Of a stretch of DNA of 29,105 bases, positions 1 to 8,197 are shown piece after piece (positions within the stretch are counted from its first letter, which is position 1; each line of letters begins with the position of its first letter). Origin of the DNA: Lachnospiraceae bacterium UBA4364 (GTDB lineage: Bacteria > Bacillota > Clostridia > Lachnospirales > Lachnospiraceae); contig DGSK01000052.1 in the NCBI GenBank assembly GCA_002393955.1, positions 1-29,105 of the forward strand. Direction: 5' to 3'. A model generated the notes under the pieces. It did not search any database. It was not told where the DNA came from and saw only the letters and a program-made list of their open reading frames with translations. A program made the position numbers and the translations under genes.

Positions 1-56
1 TTACTCAACTAAAGCGACAGCCCCTCCTTTATGTGTTGAAAATCTAAAAATGTTTG

Positions 57-84
57 TTGACAAATTATTGATGAAGTGTAATTT
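57..84 (+). promoter_or_regulatory. Candidate promoter for the 45-aa membrane peptide gene
   Basis: A perfect -35 hexamer TTGACA lies at 57-62. The best -10 at conventional spacing is TAATTT at 79-84 (16 bp), which is weak; TGTAAT at 77-82 matches better but is only 14 bp away. A promoter here is plausible because a short gene with a strong ribosome binding site starts at 167 and nothing else in the upstream sequence could drive it. The exact -10 is uncertain. Confidence 0.35.
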
Positions 85-166
85 TTAAATATTCCACTGA
101 GGATAAACCAAGGGCGACATAGTCTACCCAAAGATTAGAGCGTATGCTCGGAAAGGAGGTAGTGCT

Positions 167-304
167 ATGAACTACACTGTCTTAATCGACTGGAAGTTTG
201 TCGTTGCCCTTGGTGCTACGGTGGTAGGCATCATCTTCGCTGTGAAGATGGACGCTGATGCTGCCGAAAGAGTATCGAGCCATGTGGTTGATGCTCTCAA
301 GTAG
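167..304 (+). CDS. Small hydrophobic membrane peptide, 45 aa, unknown function
   Basis: A 45-codon gene with a very strong ribosome binding site, AAGGAGGT at 153-160, six bases before the ATG. The peptide starts MNYTVLIDWKF. It has one hydrophobic stretch at about residues 11-27 (VVALGATVVGIIFAV core) and ends in an amphipathic, charged tail (DADAAERVSSHVVDALK), so a single-pass membrane peptide is likely. An eight-codon reading frame, ATG at 144 to TGA at 168-170, runs through the ribosome binding site and ends on the ATGA of this start, so translational coupling is possible. Two stem-loops and a terminator follow directly, giving a self-contained short transcript. I do not recognise the family. 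Small membrane toxins of type I systems and short holin-like peptides have this general shape, but no antisense RNA was identified. Confidence 0.6.
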   Translation: MNYTVLIDWKFVVALGATVVGIIFAVKMDADAAERVSSHVVDALK

Positions 305-307
305 CAT

Positions 308-344
308 GCAGTCGCTGAAAACAGCGGCTGCTAGGCTTCCTAGC
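308..344 (+). other. Tandem stem-loops after the 45-aa gene
   Basis: Two stem-loops start four bases after the stop codon. The first pairs GCAGTCGCTG (308-317) with CAGCGGCTGC (322-331) around an AAAA loop, a 10-bp stem with one G-U pair. The second pairs GCTAGG (330-335) with CCTAGC (339-344). They share bases 330-331, so they cannot both be fully formed. Neither has a T-tract; the intrinsic terminator comes just afterwards. Confidence 0.5.
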
Positions 345-359
345 CAGAATTGTAAAAAC

Positions 360-392
360 GAGGCCTAATAGTCACAAAAGGCTTCTTTTTTT
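360..392 (+). terminator. Rho-independent terminator upstream of the RM operon
   Basis: GAGGCCT (360-366) pairs with AGGCTTC (379-385) as a 7-bp stem with one G-U pair, followed by seven T residues (386-392). It ends the transcript of the 45-aa gene. It lies immediately before the -35 box of the next promoter and so insulates the restriction-modification operon. Confidence 0.65.
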
Positions 393-394
393 GC

Positions 395-423
395 TTTACA
401 TTATTCAGATAAATGAATATAAT
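395..423 (+). promoter_or_regulatory. Sigma-A promoter of the HTH-hsdRMS-abi operon
   Basis: TTTACA (395-400) and a perfect TATAAT (418-423) are separated by exactly 17 bp. This is the best housekeeping-type promoter in the left part of the window. The -35 starts two bases after the T-tract of the preceding terminator. Expected transcription start is near 430, giving a leader of roughly 38 bases before the HTH gene. No comparably good promoter was seen between the genes from 468 to 8182, so this one probably serves all of them. Confidence 0.75.
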
Positions 424-467
424 AGATGGTGAGTTATTATGTGCTTTTTCATAGAAGAGGAAGTTGA

Positions 468-644
468 ATGGAATACTTAACATCGCCAGAAATGTCAGAA
501 AAATGGGGTATATCATCCAGAAGGATTAGTCTGCTCTGTGCTGAAGGTCGTATTGACGGAGCTATCAAGAAAGGTAAGACTTGGTTGATACCTTCAGATG
601 CGAAGAAACCCGCTGATGCGAGGTTTAAGAAAAATCAGAAATAG
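468..644 (+). CDS. Small helix-turn-helix (excisionase/MerR-like) DNA-binding protein, 58 aa
   Basis: A 58-residue protein. The segment SPEMSEKWGISSRRISLLCA at residues 6-25 reads as a helix-turn-helix of the MerR/excisionase type (a helix, WGIS turn, recognition helix with RR). It is followed by the family's typical short wing, GRIDGAIKKGKTWLIP. The C-terminus is Lys/Arg-rich. Small proteins of this type are commonly annotated as helix-turn-helix domain proteins and bind short DNA sites. The ribosome binding site is AGAGGAAG just upstream (455-463). It is the first gene after the promoter at 395-423 and ends 17 bases before hsdR, so it is probably the operon's own regulator. An excisionase role is the alternative, but no integrase gene is in the window. 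Confidence 0.7.
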   Translation: MEYLTSPEMSEKWGISSRRISLLCAEGRIDGAIKKGKTWLIPSDAKKPADARFKKNQK

Positions 645-661
645 ACGGGAGGTTGCGGCCA

Positions 662-3600
662 ATGAGTAATTTTGCTTTCTTGGAAAGTCATTGGGAAGAT
701 TTGGCTAAATTAGGGGATCTATCAGAGAAATACGTGTACTCTGATCCAAATACATCGATTATCAAACAAGGCATGTTATCAGAAGTAATGGTAAAGTACA
801 TGCTTGCTTATGATGGAATCGCAGAACCTGAATATGATAATACCCATGCGAACAGGATCAGACTGCTGAAGCAGAATGATCTTTTGCCGTATGAGATCAA
901 CAACACCCTGTACATATTACGAAAAGCTCGTAATGATGCTGCTCATGAAGCAGCAGATGAAGGCGAGAAAGCTTTAAATAATCTGAAACTCCTATATGAA
1001 CTCTGCGTATGGTATATGCAGACTTACGGCGATTATAACTATGAGCCTACAGATTACGTGGATCCTGTTGATATAACGGTCAGTATAGAAGATCTCGAAA
1101 AGGAAAATGCTGATCTTGAAGCACGTAACCAAGCTTTACTCGTTGAAATTCAACAGATACGTGATCAAGGGAAGGCTGATACTGCACGTAGAGCCTTTGC
1201 TTATAAGAAGGCAGTTAATGTACATCTGTCAGAAGCCCAGACGAGAGAACTGATCGATGAACAGCTCCGTAAAGTCGGCTGGGAAGCAGACACTACGACC
1301 TTAAGATATTCAAAAGGTACAAGACCCATCAAGGGTAAGAATCTGGCCATTGCAGAATGGCCTACAGACTCAACAACAGGAAACAATGGCTATGCGGATT
1401 ATGCTCTCTTTATCGGAGACAAGATGGTCGGTATTGTAGAGGCAAAGAAGAAGCATACCAATGTGTCTTCCGTATTGGATGGTCAATGTAAGGATTACGC
1501 AAGGCATATCAAGGCAGAACACCATGATTATGTATTGAGAGCATACGGTCAGTATCTTGTGCCGTTCCTCTTTGCTACAAACGGAAGAGAATATATTAAG
1601 CAGTATGAGGATATGTCTGGTATATGGTTCCTAGATGCAAGAGAACAGTTCAATTCTCCGAAAGCGTTAGCTGGATGGCCTTCTCCAGAAGGTATCGAGC
1701 AAGATCTTGAACGTGACATTGCTGAGGCTGATAAGAAATTGGCGTCTACTGGTTACGAGATATTGGAAGATCCTAATGGTCTCAGTCTTAGATATTATCA
1801 GATTGAAGCAATTAAGGCTGCTGAGAAGGCTATTGCAGAGAAAAAGGACACTGTGCTCCTTGCTATGGCTACTGGTACAGGAAAGACGAGAACCGTATTA
1901 GGTATGATTTATAGATTCCTGTCAGCAAAGAGATTCAAGAGAATACTATATCTCGTAGACAGGACAGCGTTGGGTGACCAGACGATGGACACCTTTAAAG
2001 AAGTACGTCTTGAAGACCTTAAGACATTGAACCAGTTATATGACATCAAGGATCTTGGGGAGAAGGAATTTGAAAAAGATACCAGGGTACATATCGCTAC
2101 CGTCCAGAGTCTCGTAAAACGGATTCTCTATAATGATTCGGATACAAGTCTTGGTGTATCGGATTATGACTTGATTATTGTTGACGAAGCTCATAGGGGA
2201 TATATCCTCGACAAGGAAATGGGTGATGATGAAGTTCTATACCGCAATCAGGATGATTTCAGAAGTAAATACAGAGCGGTTATAGATTACTTTGATGCGG
2301 TCAAGATTGCACTTACAGCAACACCCGCACTTCATACAACAGAGATTTTTGGTAAGCCTGTGTATGAATATAGCTATAGGACTGCGGTTATTGATGGATA
2401 TCTGTGCGATCATGATGCACCGCATTATATTAAAACAAAGCTGAGCGAAGAAGGAATAACCTTCCAGGCTGGCAGCACAGCCCCGATATATGATCCTGAG
2501 ACGAATACTATCGTCAATAGTGCAGAACTTGAAGATGACCTTAAGTTCGAGATAGAAGATTTTAACCGAAAGGTCGTAAACAAGAGCTTTAATGAGACAG
2601 TTCTTCATGAGATTGCAAAGAATATTGATCCAAATGAAAAAGGAAAGACCCTTATCTTTGCAGTGGATGATGCTCATGCTGATACAGTCACAAAAATATT
2701 GAAGGATTATTATACAGAACAGGGTGTCAGTGAAGAAGCAGTTATGAAGATCACTGGCTCTATCGAAAATGGAAACCCTGTAAAAATAAAGGAAGCAATC
2801 AGAAGATTTAAAAACGAGCAGTATCCGAATATCGTTGTAACTGTAGATCTGCTTACAACGGGTATTGATGTTGAGGAAATCGTAAACCTTGTATTCTTGC
2901 GACGTATCCGCTCTCGTATTCTGTTTGAGCAGATGCTTGGTCGTGCTACGAGATTATGTCCAGAAATAGGAAAGACTCACTTTGAAATATATGATGCCGT
3001 AGGCATTTATAAAGCATTGGCTCCTGTATCTACTATGAAGCCTATCGTGGCAAATCCAAAGACCACCTTTGATGATCTTATCGATGGTATTGATGCACTG
3101 GAGACAGATGGAGCCCGTAAGAATCAGATAGATATGATCATCGCCAAGGTTCTTAGGAATAAAAACAAAATGTCTGATAAAAACCGTGAGCAGTTTGCAT
3201 CTCTTTGCGGTGGGGTATCGCCAGAGGAGTTTATAAAAGATCTCCGCAAAGAACCAATCGATAAAGCGGTAGAGACCGTAAAGAAACATAGGGATGCATT
3301 CAAGTACATACATGCTGGGTATCATGAAAGACCTGTATTTATCAGCAACGAACAGGATGAACTAATCAGTCATGAGCGAAGCTATGGTGGTGCTACGAAG
3401 CCAGAGGATTATCTTAAGGAGTTCAGAGACTTCATAGATAATAATATGAACCAAATTGCAGCACTGAATATCGTGGCAACAAGACCTAAAGAGCTTACGA
3501 GAGCAGAGCTGAAGGAACTTAAGCTGACTCTGGATCGTAATAATTTCAGCAAGACAATGTTGCAGACTGCATGGAAGCAGATGACAAACGAAGAGATAGC

Positions 3601-3901
3601 TGCGGATATCATCAGCTTTATCAGACAAAGAAGTATGGGAGATGCTCTTATCAGCAAAGAGGAGCGTATCCATAATGCTATTGTGAAGACAAAGTCTGCA
3701 CATCCCGATATGAGCAAAATTCAGATCGGATGGCTTGATAAGATCGAGGCGTATCTTATGAAGGAAACGGTTCTTAACAAAGAATCATTTGATGCGGAAG
3801 CATTTAAGAATAAAGGCGGATACAACGCAGTCAATAAAGCATTTGCTGGCAAGCTTGACGAGATTATTGACGAGATCAACACATATATGTACGCCGCATA
3901 A
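662..3901 (+). CDS. hsdR: Type I restriction enzyme, R (endonuclease/translocase) subunit HsdR
   Basis: Motor and nuclease subunit of a type I restriction-modification complex, which translocates and cuts DNA lacking the host methylation. The ATG at 662 is chosen over an in-frame TTG at 653 because GGGAGG (647-652) sits nine bases before it; the product is 1079 aa. N-terminal residues 1-130 resemble the DUF4145 helical domain and contain RNDAAH (R90...H95), the HEPN-type Rx4H motif. A coiled coil follows at about 140-170. The nuclease core is visible as D246, E260 and K262 (ADYA...VEAKK). The SF2 helicase has Walker A ATGTGKT (K408), DEAH at 508-511, ALTATP, and motif VI QMLGRATRL. The C-terminal region is EcoEI-like. 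Length and motifs suggest an active enzyme. It lies 20 bases before hsdM. Confidence 0.95.
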   Translation: MSNFAFLESHWEDLAKLGDLSEKYVYSDPNTSIIKQGMLSEVMVKYMLAYDGIAEPEYDNTHANRIRLLKQNDLLPYEINNTLYILRKARNDAAHEAADEGEKALNNLKLLYELCVWYMQTYGDYNYEPTDYVDPVDITVSIEDLEKENADLEARNQALLVEIQQIRDQGKADTARRAFAYKKAVNVHLSEAQTRELIDEQLRKVGWEADTTTLRYSKGTRPIKGKNLAIAEWPTDSTTGNNGYADYALFIGDKMVGIVEAKKKHTNVSSVLDGQCKDYARHIKAEHHDYVLRAYGQYLVPFLFATNGREYIKQYEDMSGIWFLDAREQFNSPKALAGWPSPEGIEQDLERDIAEADKKLASTGYEILEDPNGLSLRYYQIEAIKAAEKAIAEKKDTVLLAMATGTGKTRTVLGMIYRFLSAKRFKRILYLVDRTALGDQTMDTFKEVRLEDLKTLNQLYDIKDLGEKEFEKDTRVHIATVQSLVKRILYNDSDTSLGVSDYDLIIVDEAHRGYILDKEMGDDEVLYRNQDDFRSKYRAVIDYFDAVKIALTATPALHTTEIFGKPVYEYSYRTAVIDGYLCDHDAPHYIKTKLSEEGITFQAGSTAPIYDPETNTIVNSAELEDDLKFEIEDFNRKVVNKSFNETVLHEIAKNIDPNEKGKTLIFAVDDAHADTVTKILKDYYTEQGVSEEAVMKITGSIENGNPVKIKEAIRRFKNEQYPNIVVTVDLLTTGIDVEEIVNLVFLRRIRSRILFEQMLGRATRLCPEIGKTHFEIYDAVGIYKALAPVSTMKPIVANPKTTFDDLIDGIDALETDGARKNQIDMIIAKVLRNKNKMSDKNREQFASLCGGVSPEEFIKDLRKEPIDKAVETVKKHRDAFKYIHAGYHERPVFISNEQDELISHERSYGGATKPEDYLKEFRDFIDNNMNQIAALNIVATRPKELTRAELKELKLTLDRNNFSKTMLQTAWKQMTNEEIAADIISFIRQRSMGDALISKEERIHNAIVKTKSAHPDMSKIQIGWLDKIEAYLMKETVLNKESFDAEAFKNKGGYNAVNKAFAGKLDEIIDEINTYMYAA

Positions 3902-3921
3902 ATACGGGAGGATAACAAGAA

Positions 3922-5349
3922 ATGACTAATAATGAGATTGTCGCTAAACTCTGGAATCTGTGTAATGTACTGCGTGATGATGGTATCACTTATCATCAGT
4001 ATGTTACTGAGCTTACCTATATTTTGTTCTTAAAGATGGCGAAGGAAACAGATTCTGAAAAGGGTATACCAGAGAAGTACCGCTGGGATGCCCTTAAGAG
4101 TAAGGACGGTCTTGAACTAAAAAAGTATTACGAGGAGTTACTGAGAGTCCTGGGCGAAGAATGTACTGGACGCATACAGGAGATTTACAACGGTGCTCGT
4201 AGTAATATCGAGGAGCCAGCTAACCTTAAGAAGATCATCACAAATATAGATGGCCTTGACTGGTATTCTGCAAAAGAAGAAGGTCTTGGAAATCTTTATG
4301 AAGGACTTCTCGAAAAGAACGCTAACGAGAAGAAGTCTGGAGCTGGTCAGTACTTTACGCCTAGAGTGCTTATTGATGTCATGACAGAGTTAATTGTTCC
4401 TCAGGCTGGAGAAAAATGTAATGATCCTGCTTGTGGTACTTTTGGTTTTATGATTGCTGCTGACACCTATGTTAAAGCACATACCAATGATCTTTTTGAT
4501 CTTGACGAAGAACAGCAGAAGTTTCAGAAGTATGAAGCATTTACTGGTGGTGAGCTGGTACACGAGACCCATAGATTGGCTCTTATGAATGCTATGCTTC
4601 ATGATATCGAGGGTAAGATTTATCTATGTGATACGCTTTCCAACCAAGGTAAAGCTATGAACGGCTTTGATGTGGTTCTTACGAATCCGCCCTTTGGAAC
4701 AAAGAAGGGGGGAGAGCGTGCAACACGTGATGACTTTACCTTTACCACCAGCAATAAGCAGCTGAATTTCCTTCAGCATATCTATAGATCACTAAAGACC
4801 GATGGAAAAGCCAGAGCTGCCGTAGTATTACCTGATAATGTTTTGTTCGCAGATGGTGATGGAGAGCGGATAAGAGAAGACCTTATGAATAAGTGTAATC
4901 TCCATACCGTACTGCGTCTTCCTACAGGTATTTTCTATGCACAGGGAGTGAAAACTAACGTGCTTTTCTTTACCAGAGGAACATCGGATCATAATAATAC
5001 AAACGAGGTATGGTTCTATGATCTCAGAACCAATATGCCGTCATTTGGCAAGACAAACCCTCTTAAGGCAGAACATTTTGATGACTTTAAGAAAGCATAT
5101 ACGGCAAGTGACAGACACTCCATTAAGGATGAGCGTTGGAGCGTATATACCTATGATCAGATATCTGAAGAAGGGAAGAATCATAGTCTTGATCTTGGAC
5201 TCATAAGGGATGATTCTGTGCTTGATTATAATGATCTGCCTGACCCTATTGAAAGTGGTGAAGAATGTATTGCTCAACTGGAAGAGGCTGTTGATCTCTT
5301 ACAGAGCGTAGTCAAGGAGCTTAAGTCTCTGGAAAGCAAGGAGGCATAA
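3922..5349 (+). CDS. hsdM: Type I restriction-modification N6-adenine methyltransferase HsdM
   Basis: Methylates adenine in the target sequence using S-adenosylmethionine; with HsdS it forms the methylase, and with HsdR the restriction complex. The 475-aa protein starts with the HsdM_N-type helical domain (LWNLCNVLRDDGITYHQYVTELTYILFLKM). The methyltransferase domain has the AdoMet-binding motif DPACGTFG (from D168) and the catalytic NPPF motif (N255-F258). GQYFTPR just before the first motif is typical of the family. The GGGAGG ribosome binding site is at 3906-3911. The gap to hsdS is only three bases and the hsdS ribosome binding site lies inside the hsdM 3' end, indicating translational coupling. 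Length is normal for the family. Confidence 0.96.
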   Translation: MTNNEIVAKLWNLCNVLRDDGITYHQYVTELTYILFLKMAKETDSEKGIPEKYRWDALKSKDGLELKKYYEELLRVLGEECTGRIQEIYNGARSNIEEPANLKKIITNIDGLDWYSAKEEGLGNLYEGLLEKNANEKKSGAGQYFTPRVLIDVMTELIVPQAGEKCNDPACGTFGFMIAADTYVKAHTNDLFDLDEEQQKFQKYEAFTGGELVHETHRLALMNAMLHDIEGKIYLCDTLSNQGKAMNGFDVVLTNPPFGTKKGGERATRDDFTFTTSNKQLNFLQHIYRSLKTDGKARAAVVLPDNVLFADGDGERIREDLMNKCNLHTVLRLPTGIFYAQGVKTNVLFFTRGTSDHNNTNEVWFYDLRTNMPSFGKTNPLKAEHFDDFKKAYTASDRHSIKDERWSVYTYDQISEEGKNHSLDLGLIRDDSVLDYNDLPDPIESGEECIAQLEEAVDLLQSVVKELKSLESKEA

Positions 5350-5352
5350 GCT

Positions 5353-6741
5353 ATGGCAAAGGCGAAGAGTAAGAAGATTACTATGGAGGATGCGTTGGTG
5401 CCAGTAGCCGAGCAACCTTATGAGGTGCCTGAGAACTGGTGTTGGACAAAAATAGAGGCTATTGCTGAGTTTGAACGGGGAATTACTTTTCCTGCCTCAG
5501 CTAAAGAAAGTGAAAAGACAGATGATAATATTCCTTGTATAAGAACTGCCAATATACAAGACGAGCTAGATATTGAAGATTTACTATATGTAAATAAATC
5601 TTACATGAAGTCTAATCAGAATAAGTTGGTAAGGAAAGATGATGTTATCATGTCTTCTGCTAATTCACGCGAATTAGTTGGAAAAGTATCATATGTACAT
5701 GAAGTGGTTGAACCTATGACATTTGGTGGCTTTGTTCTTGGAATACGAGCAAAGAGTATCAATCCTTTATATTTGTTTTATGATTTGAGATATGAGTTTC
5801 TATGTGGAAACTTTATGGGAGAATCAACCCAGACAACTAATATAGCAAATATAAATACTACCACGTTAGGTAACTATAAGTTTCCGCTCCCGCCCCTTCC
5901 AGAGCAACAGCGTATTGTGGAGCAAATTGAGAGCTTGTTTTCTAAGCTTGATGAGGTGAAGGATAAAGCTCAAGATGTAATTGATTCTTATGAAGAACGT
6001 AAACGAGCTATATTGTTTAAGGCTTACTCGGGTAAACTAACTGAAAAATGGAGAGGCATCAATAAAGTAGAATATCAGTGGGATAAGGAAGCTTTTGGAA
6101 ATATAATTCTTGATGGCCCCAAAAATGGACTATACAAGCCGAAGTCAGCATATGGTAATGGGACAAAGATACTCCGAATTGATTGTTTTTATGATGGGTT
6201 TCTTGAACCATGGGAAAAACTAAAACGACTAGAACTATCAGAACAAGAAAAGGAAGCCTACCAATTACAAATAGATGATATTGTTGTGAACAGGGTAAAC
6301 AGTATGCCATTCTTGGGTAAATCTGCCTTAATACGTGAATTGCCAGAGGAATGTGTTTTCGAGAGTAATATGATGAGAATTAAAGTGGATTATAGCCGTG
6401 CATTGCCTGAATATATCATACGATACCTTAATTCTACGGAAGGGCTTTTGGAACTGAGAAAGAATGCTAAGCAGGCTGTTAATCAAGCTAGCATTAATCA
6501 ACAGGATGTTAAAGGGGTTTTGATTCCTCTTCCATCTATAGCTGAGCAGAGAGAAGTAATAAGAATTATAAACAGATTACTAGAGAAAGAATCTTGTATA
6601 AAAGAGAATGCTGAGATTGTGATTGAAAAGATAGACGTTATGAAAAAATCTGTTCTTGCAAGAGCTTTTCGTGGTGAGCTCGGTACTAATAATCCTATGG
6701 AAGAATCATCGATGGAATTACTTAAACAGATTTTGAAATAA
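5353..6741 (+). CDS. hsdS: Type I restriction-modification specificity subunit HsdS
   Basis: DNA-recognition subunit that determines the bipartite target of the type I system. The 462-aa protein has two target-recognition domains, each opening with a W-x-W/W-x-K type segment (PENWCWTKIEAIAEFERG; YQWDKEAFGNIILDGPKNG). Each is followed by a conserved helical spacer beginning with a proline-rich PLPPLPEQQRIVEQIESLFSK-type motif (second copy PLPSIAEQREVIRIINRLLEK). The 35-40 residue helices after each motif form the coiled coil that sets the half-site distance. AAGGAGG at 5337-5343 precedes the ATG. The recognition sequence cannot be read from the protein. No second hsdS fragment or invertible repeat was seen nearby, so phase-variable shuffling is not indicated. 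Confidence 0.95.
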   Translation: MAKAKSKKITMEDALVPVAEQPYEVPENWCWTKIEAIAEFERGITFPASAKESEKTDDNIPCIRTANIQDELDIEDLLYVNKSYMKSNQNKLVRKDDVIMSSANSRELVGKVSYVHEVVEPMTFGGFVLGIRAKSINPLYLFYDLRYEFLCGNFMGESTQTTNIANINTTTLGNYKFPLPPLPEQQRIVEQIESLFSKLDEVKDKAQDVIDSYEERKRAILFKAYSGKLTEKWRGINKVEYQWDKEAFGNIILDGPKNGLYKPKSAYGNGTKILRIDCFYDGFLEPWEKLKRLELSEQEKEAYQLQIDDIVVNRVNSMPFLGKSALIRELPEECVFESNMMRIKVDYSRALPEYIIRYLNSTEGLLELRKNAKQAVNQASINQQDVKGVLIPLPSIAEQREVIRIINRLLEKESCIKENAEIVIEKIDVMKKSVLARAFRGELGTNNPMEESSMELLKQILK

Positions 6742-6754
6742 CGCGGAAAAAAAT

Positions 6755-7555
6755 ATGGCAAAGAGTTCGTTAGAAAAAGCCTTGGAAAAATATCAGAAGG
6801 AAGCACAGAAAAATATCAAGAAGCAAATCGATGCAGAAAAGAAGCTTGTGGATAAACAGCGTAGAGAGGCTGAGAAACAAGCAAGGATTACGGCAAGAAG
6901 AGAAAGAGCAGCATCTATTGTAAACGGACAACCAACTATAGGTAGTATGAAGGTTTTAGATAGTGCAGCTGAAGAACTGGTTTCTCTGGTATGTAAAGTA
7001 AATTGCAGAGATGACTATAGGGTGACCAATAACGATGTAAATATTCCTGCATATTTGGAAAACGATTTGGCTTTGGAATTTGAAAAATTAAAACAGTATG
7101 GACTTATATCGCAGTATGGATACTATATTACGGGATGCTGGGAGATAACTATTTTACCATGTCTGTTAGATTATTTTGAAAGGAAGGAAGAAGCGATCAT
7201 GGAAGATAAACAATCTTATAATACGACTACTTTTTATGGCAATGTAACAGGTGTTCAGATTCAGCAAGGGACGGTTAATTCGTCACAGAATCAAACAATT
7301 TCACAGGGACTCAACTATGAGGAAGTGAGCGACATTATAGAAAAAATAAAGAAATATGATGATTTGCTTGATTCCGAATTTGGAGATAAGGCGGAAGACC
7401 TAAGAGATAAGATACGAGCATTAGAAGAGCTTGTTGAGAAAAAAGAGAATCCAACCAAGATCAAGCTTCTTTTAACTGAGCTTAAAAACTTGGCAATTGG
7501 AGTATCTGGAAGTCTGATTGCTTCTGGTATTGCGGCTCAGATACCTATGTTTTAG
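6755..7555 (+). CDS. Coiled-coil partner protein of AbiTii with shared F-Y-x2-V-x2-V motif
   Basis: A 266-aa protein that I cannot place in a named family. Residues 1-50 are a strongly charged Lys/Arg/Glu coiled coil. Residues about 65-148 look like a winged-helix-type fold (LEFEKLKQYGLISQYGYYIT). A low-complexity Asn/Thr/Gln segment at about 152-185 contains FYGNVTGVQIQQG (F160-G172). The C-terminus is helical (DIIEKIKKYDDLL... LTELKNLAIGVSGSLIASGI), resembling the end of single-chain AbiTii proteins, with a mildly hydrophobic terminal helix. It follows hsdS by 13 bases with a poor ribosome binding site, and its stop codon overlaps the AGGAGGA that serves the AbiTii gene. The shared motif and coupling imply that it works with AbiTii; a sensor or effector role is inference. 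Confidence 0.75.
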   Translation: MAKSSLEKALEKYQKEAQKNIKKQIDAEKKLVDKQRREAEKQARITARRERAASIVNGQPTIGSMKVLDSAAEELVSLVCKVNCRDDYRVTNNDVNIPAYLENDLALEFEKLKQYGLISQYGYYITGCWEITILPCLLDYFERKEEAIMEDKQSYNTTTFYGNVTGVQIQQGTVNSSQNQTISQGLNYEEVSDIIEKIKKYDDLLDSEFGDKAEDLRDKIRALEELVEKKENPTKIKLLLTELKNLAIGVSGSLIASGIAAQIPMF

Positions 7556-7570
7556 GAGGAATTATACTCA

Positions 7571-8182
7571 GTGGAAGGAATAGTCATTGATTTGGAAAAA
7601 GAAGCACTTGATGAAAGTGTCAGTGTAGAATCGCTTCTAAGGAAAGCGTATCTGGTAGCACGAAAATTAAAGTTAAAAGATTTTGAAGAGTGGGTTAATA
7701 AGGAACAGAACGGATATAATGGTGAAGTGCCTGATTATAGGATGATAGGCGGAAATTATAAGGCTTGGAATCCTTATAGGGGATGGATGCCAGTGATTTT
7801 GACTCCAGAAATGGGCAAGTTTATGTCGAAGATTCCGTTACACCAATCTGTCTCCGCTTTGACAGAAACATATGCGTCACATGAAAAAGGAATACAGTTT
7901 ACCTTAAGTGCTGAACTGAATGATTTTCTCAATAAAACAACATATGGTTTTGAGACGCAATTTGCTTTTGACACATCAAGAAGTGAAATATACAGAATTC
8001 TCAGCACAGTAAGAAATAAAATATTGGAGTGGGCCCTGTTACTTGAAGAAAATGGAATTATTGGAGAGGGGATGACATTTACTGAGGAAGAAAAACAGAA
8101 GGCTCAGAATACGCAGATTATCAACAATTATACAAACAACTTTTATTCGGAAGTATCAGATGTAGATATGAAACAGGGATAG
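7571..8182 (+). CDS. AbiTii-domain abortive-infection protein, 203 aa
   Basis: The N-terminal half matches the AbiTii domain family of predicted phage-defence proteins: EALDESVSVESLLRKAYLVARKLK, then FEEWVNKEQNGY, VPDYR and KAWNPYRGWMPV. A GTG start at 7571 is chosen because AGGAGGA (7554-7560) lies ten bases upstream and the conserved domain begins about ten residues in. The protein ends abruptly in an Asn-rich tail with FYSEVSDVDMKQG (residues 191-203), which matches F160-G172 of the upstream partner. From memory, related proteins usually carry such a motif in mid-chain followed by a helical domain. Here that helical part appears to sit in the separate partner protein, so this looks like a split version. 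No catalytic residues are known to me for this domain. Co-transcription with hsdRMS suggests a backup defence. Confidence 0.85.
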   Translation: MEGIVIDLEKEALDESVSVESLLRKAYLVARKLKLKDFEEWVNKEQNGYNGEVPDYRMIGGNYKAWNPYRGWMPVILTPEMGKFMSKIPLHQSVSALTETYASHEKGIQFTLSAELNDFLNKTTYGFETQFAFDTSRSEIYRILSTVRNKILEWALLLEENGIIGEGMTFTEEEKQKAQNTQIINNYTNNFYSEVSDVDMKQG

Positions 8183-8197
8183 TTTTAGAATTCGATA

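Noticed and set aside
2237..3996. Open frames on the minus strand within hsdR
   Set aside because: They lie opposite well-conserved helicase and C-terminal motifs and have no initiation signals; they arise from codon composition.
5353..6741. Invertible or shuffling hsdS locus
   Set aside because: Only one complete hsdS is present, with no partial copy, recombinase gene or flanking inverted repeats seen in the window.
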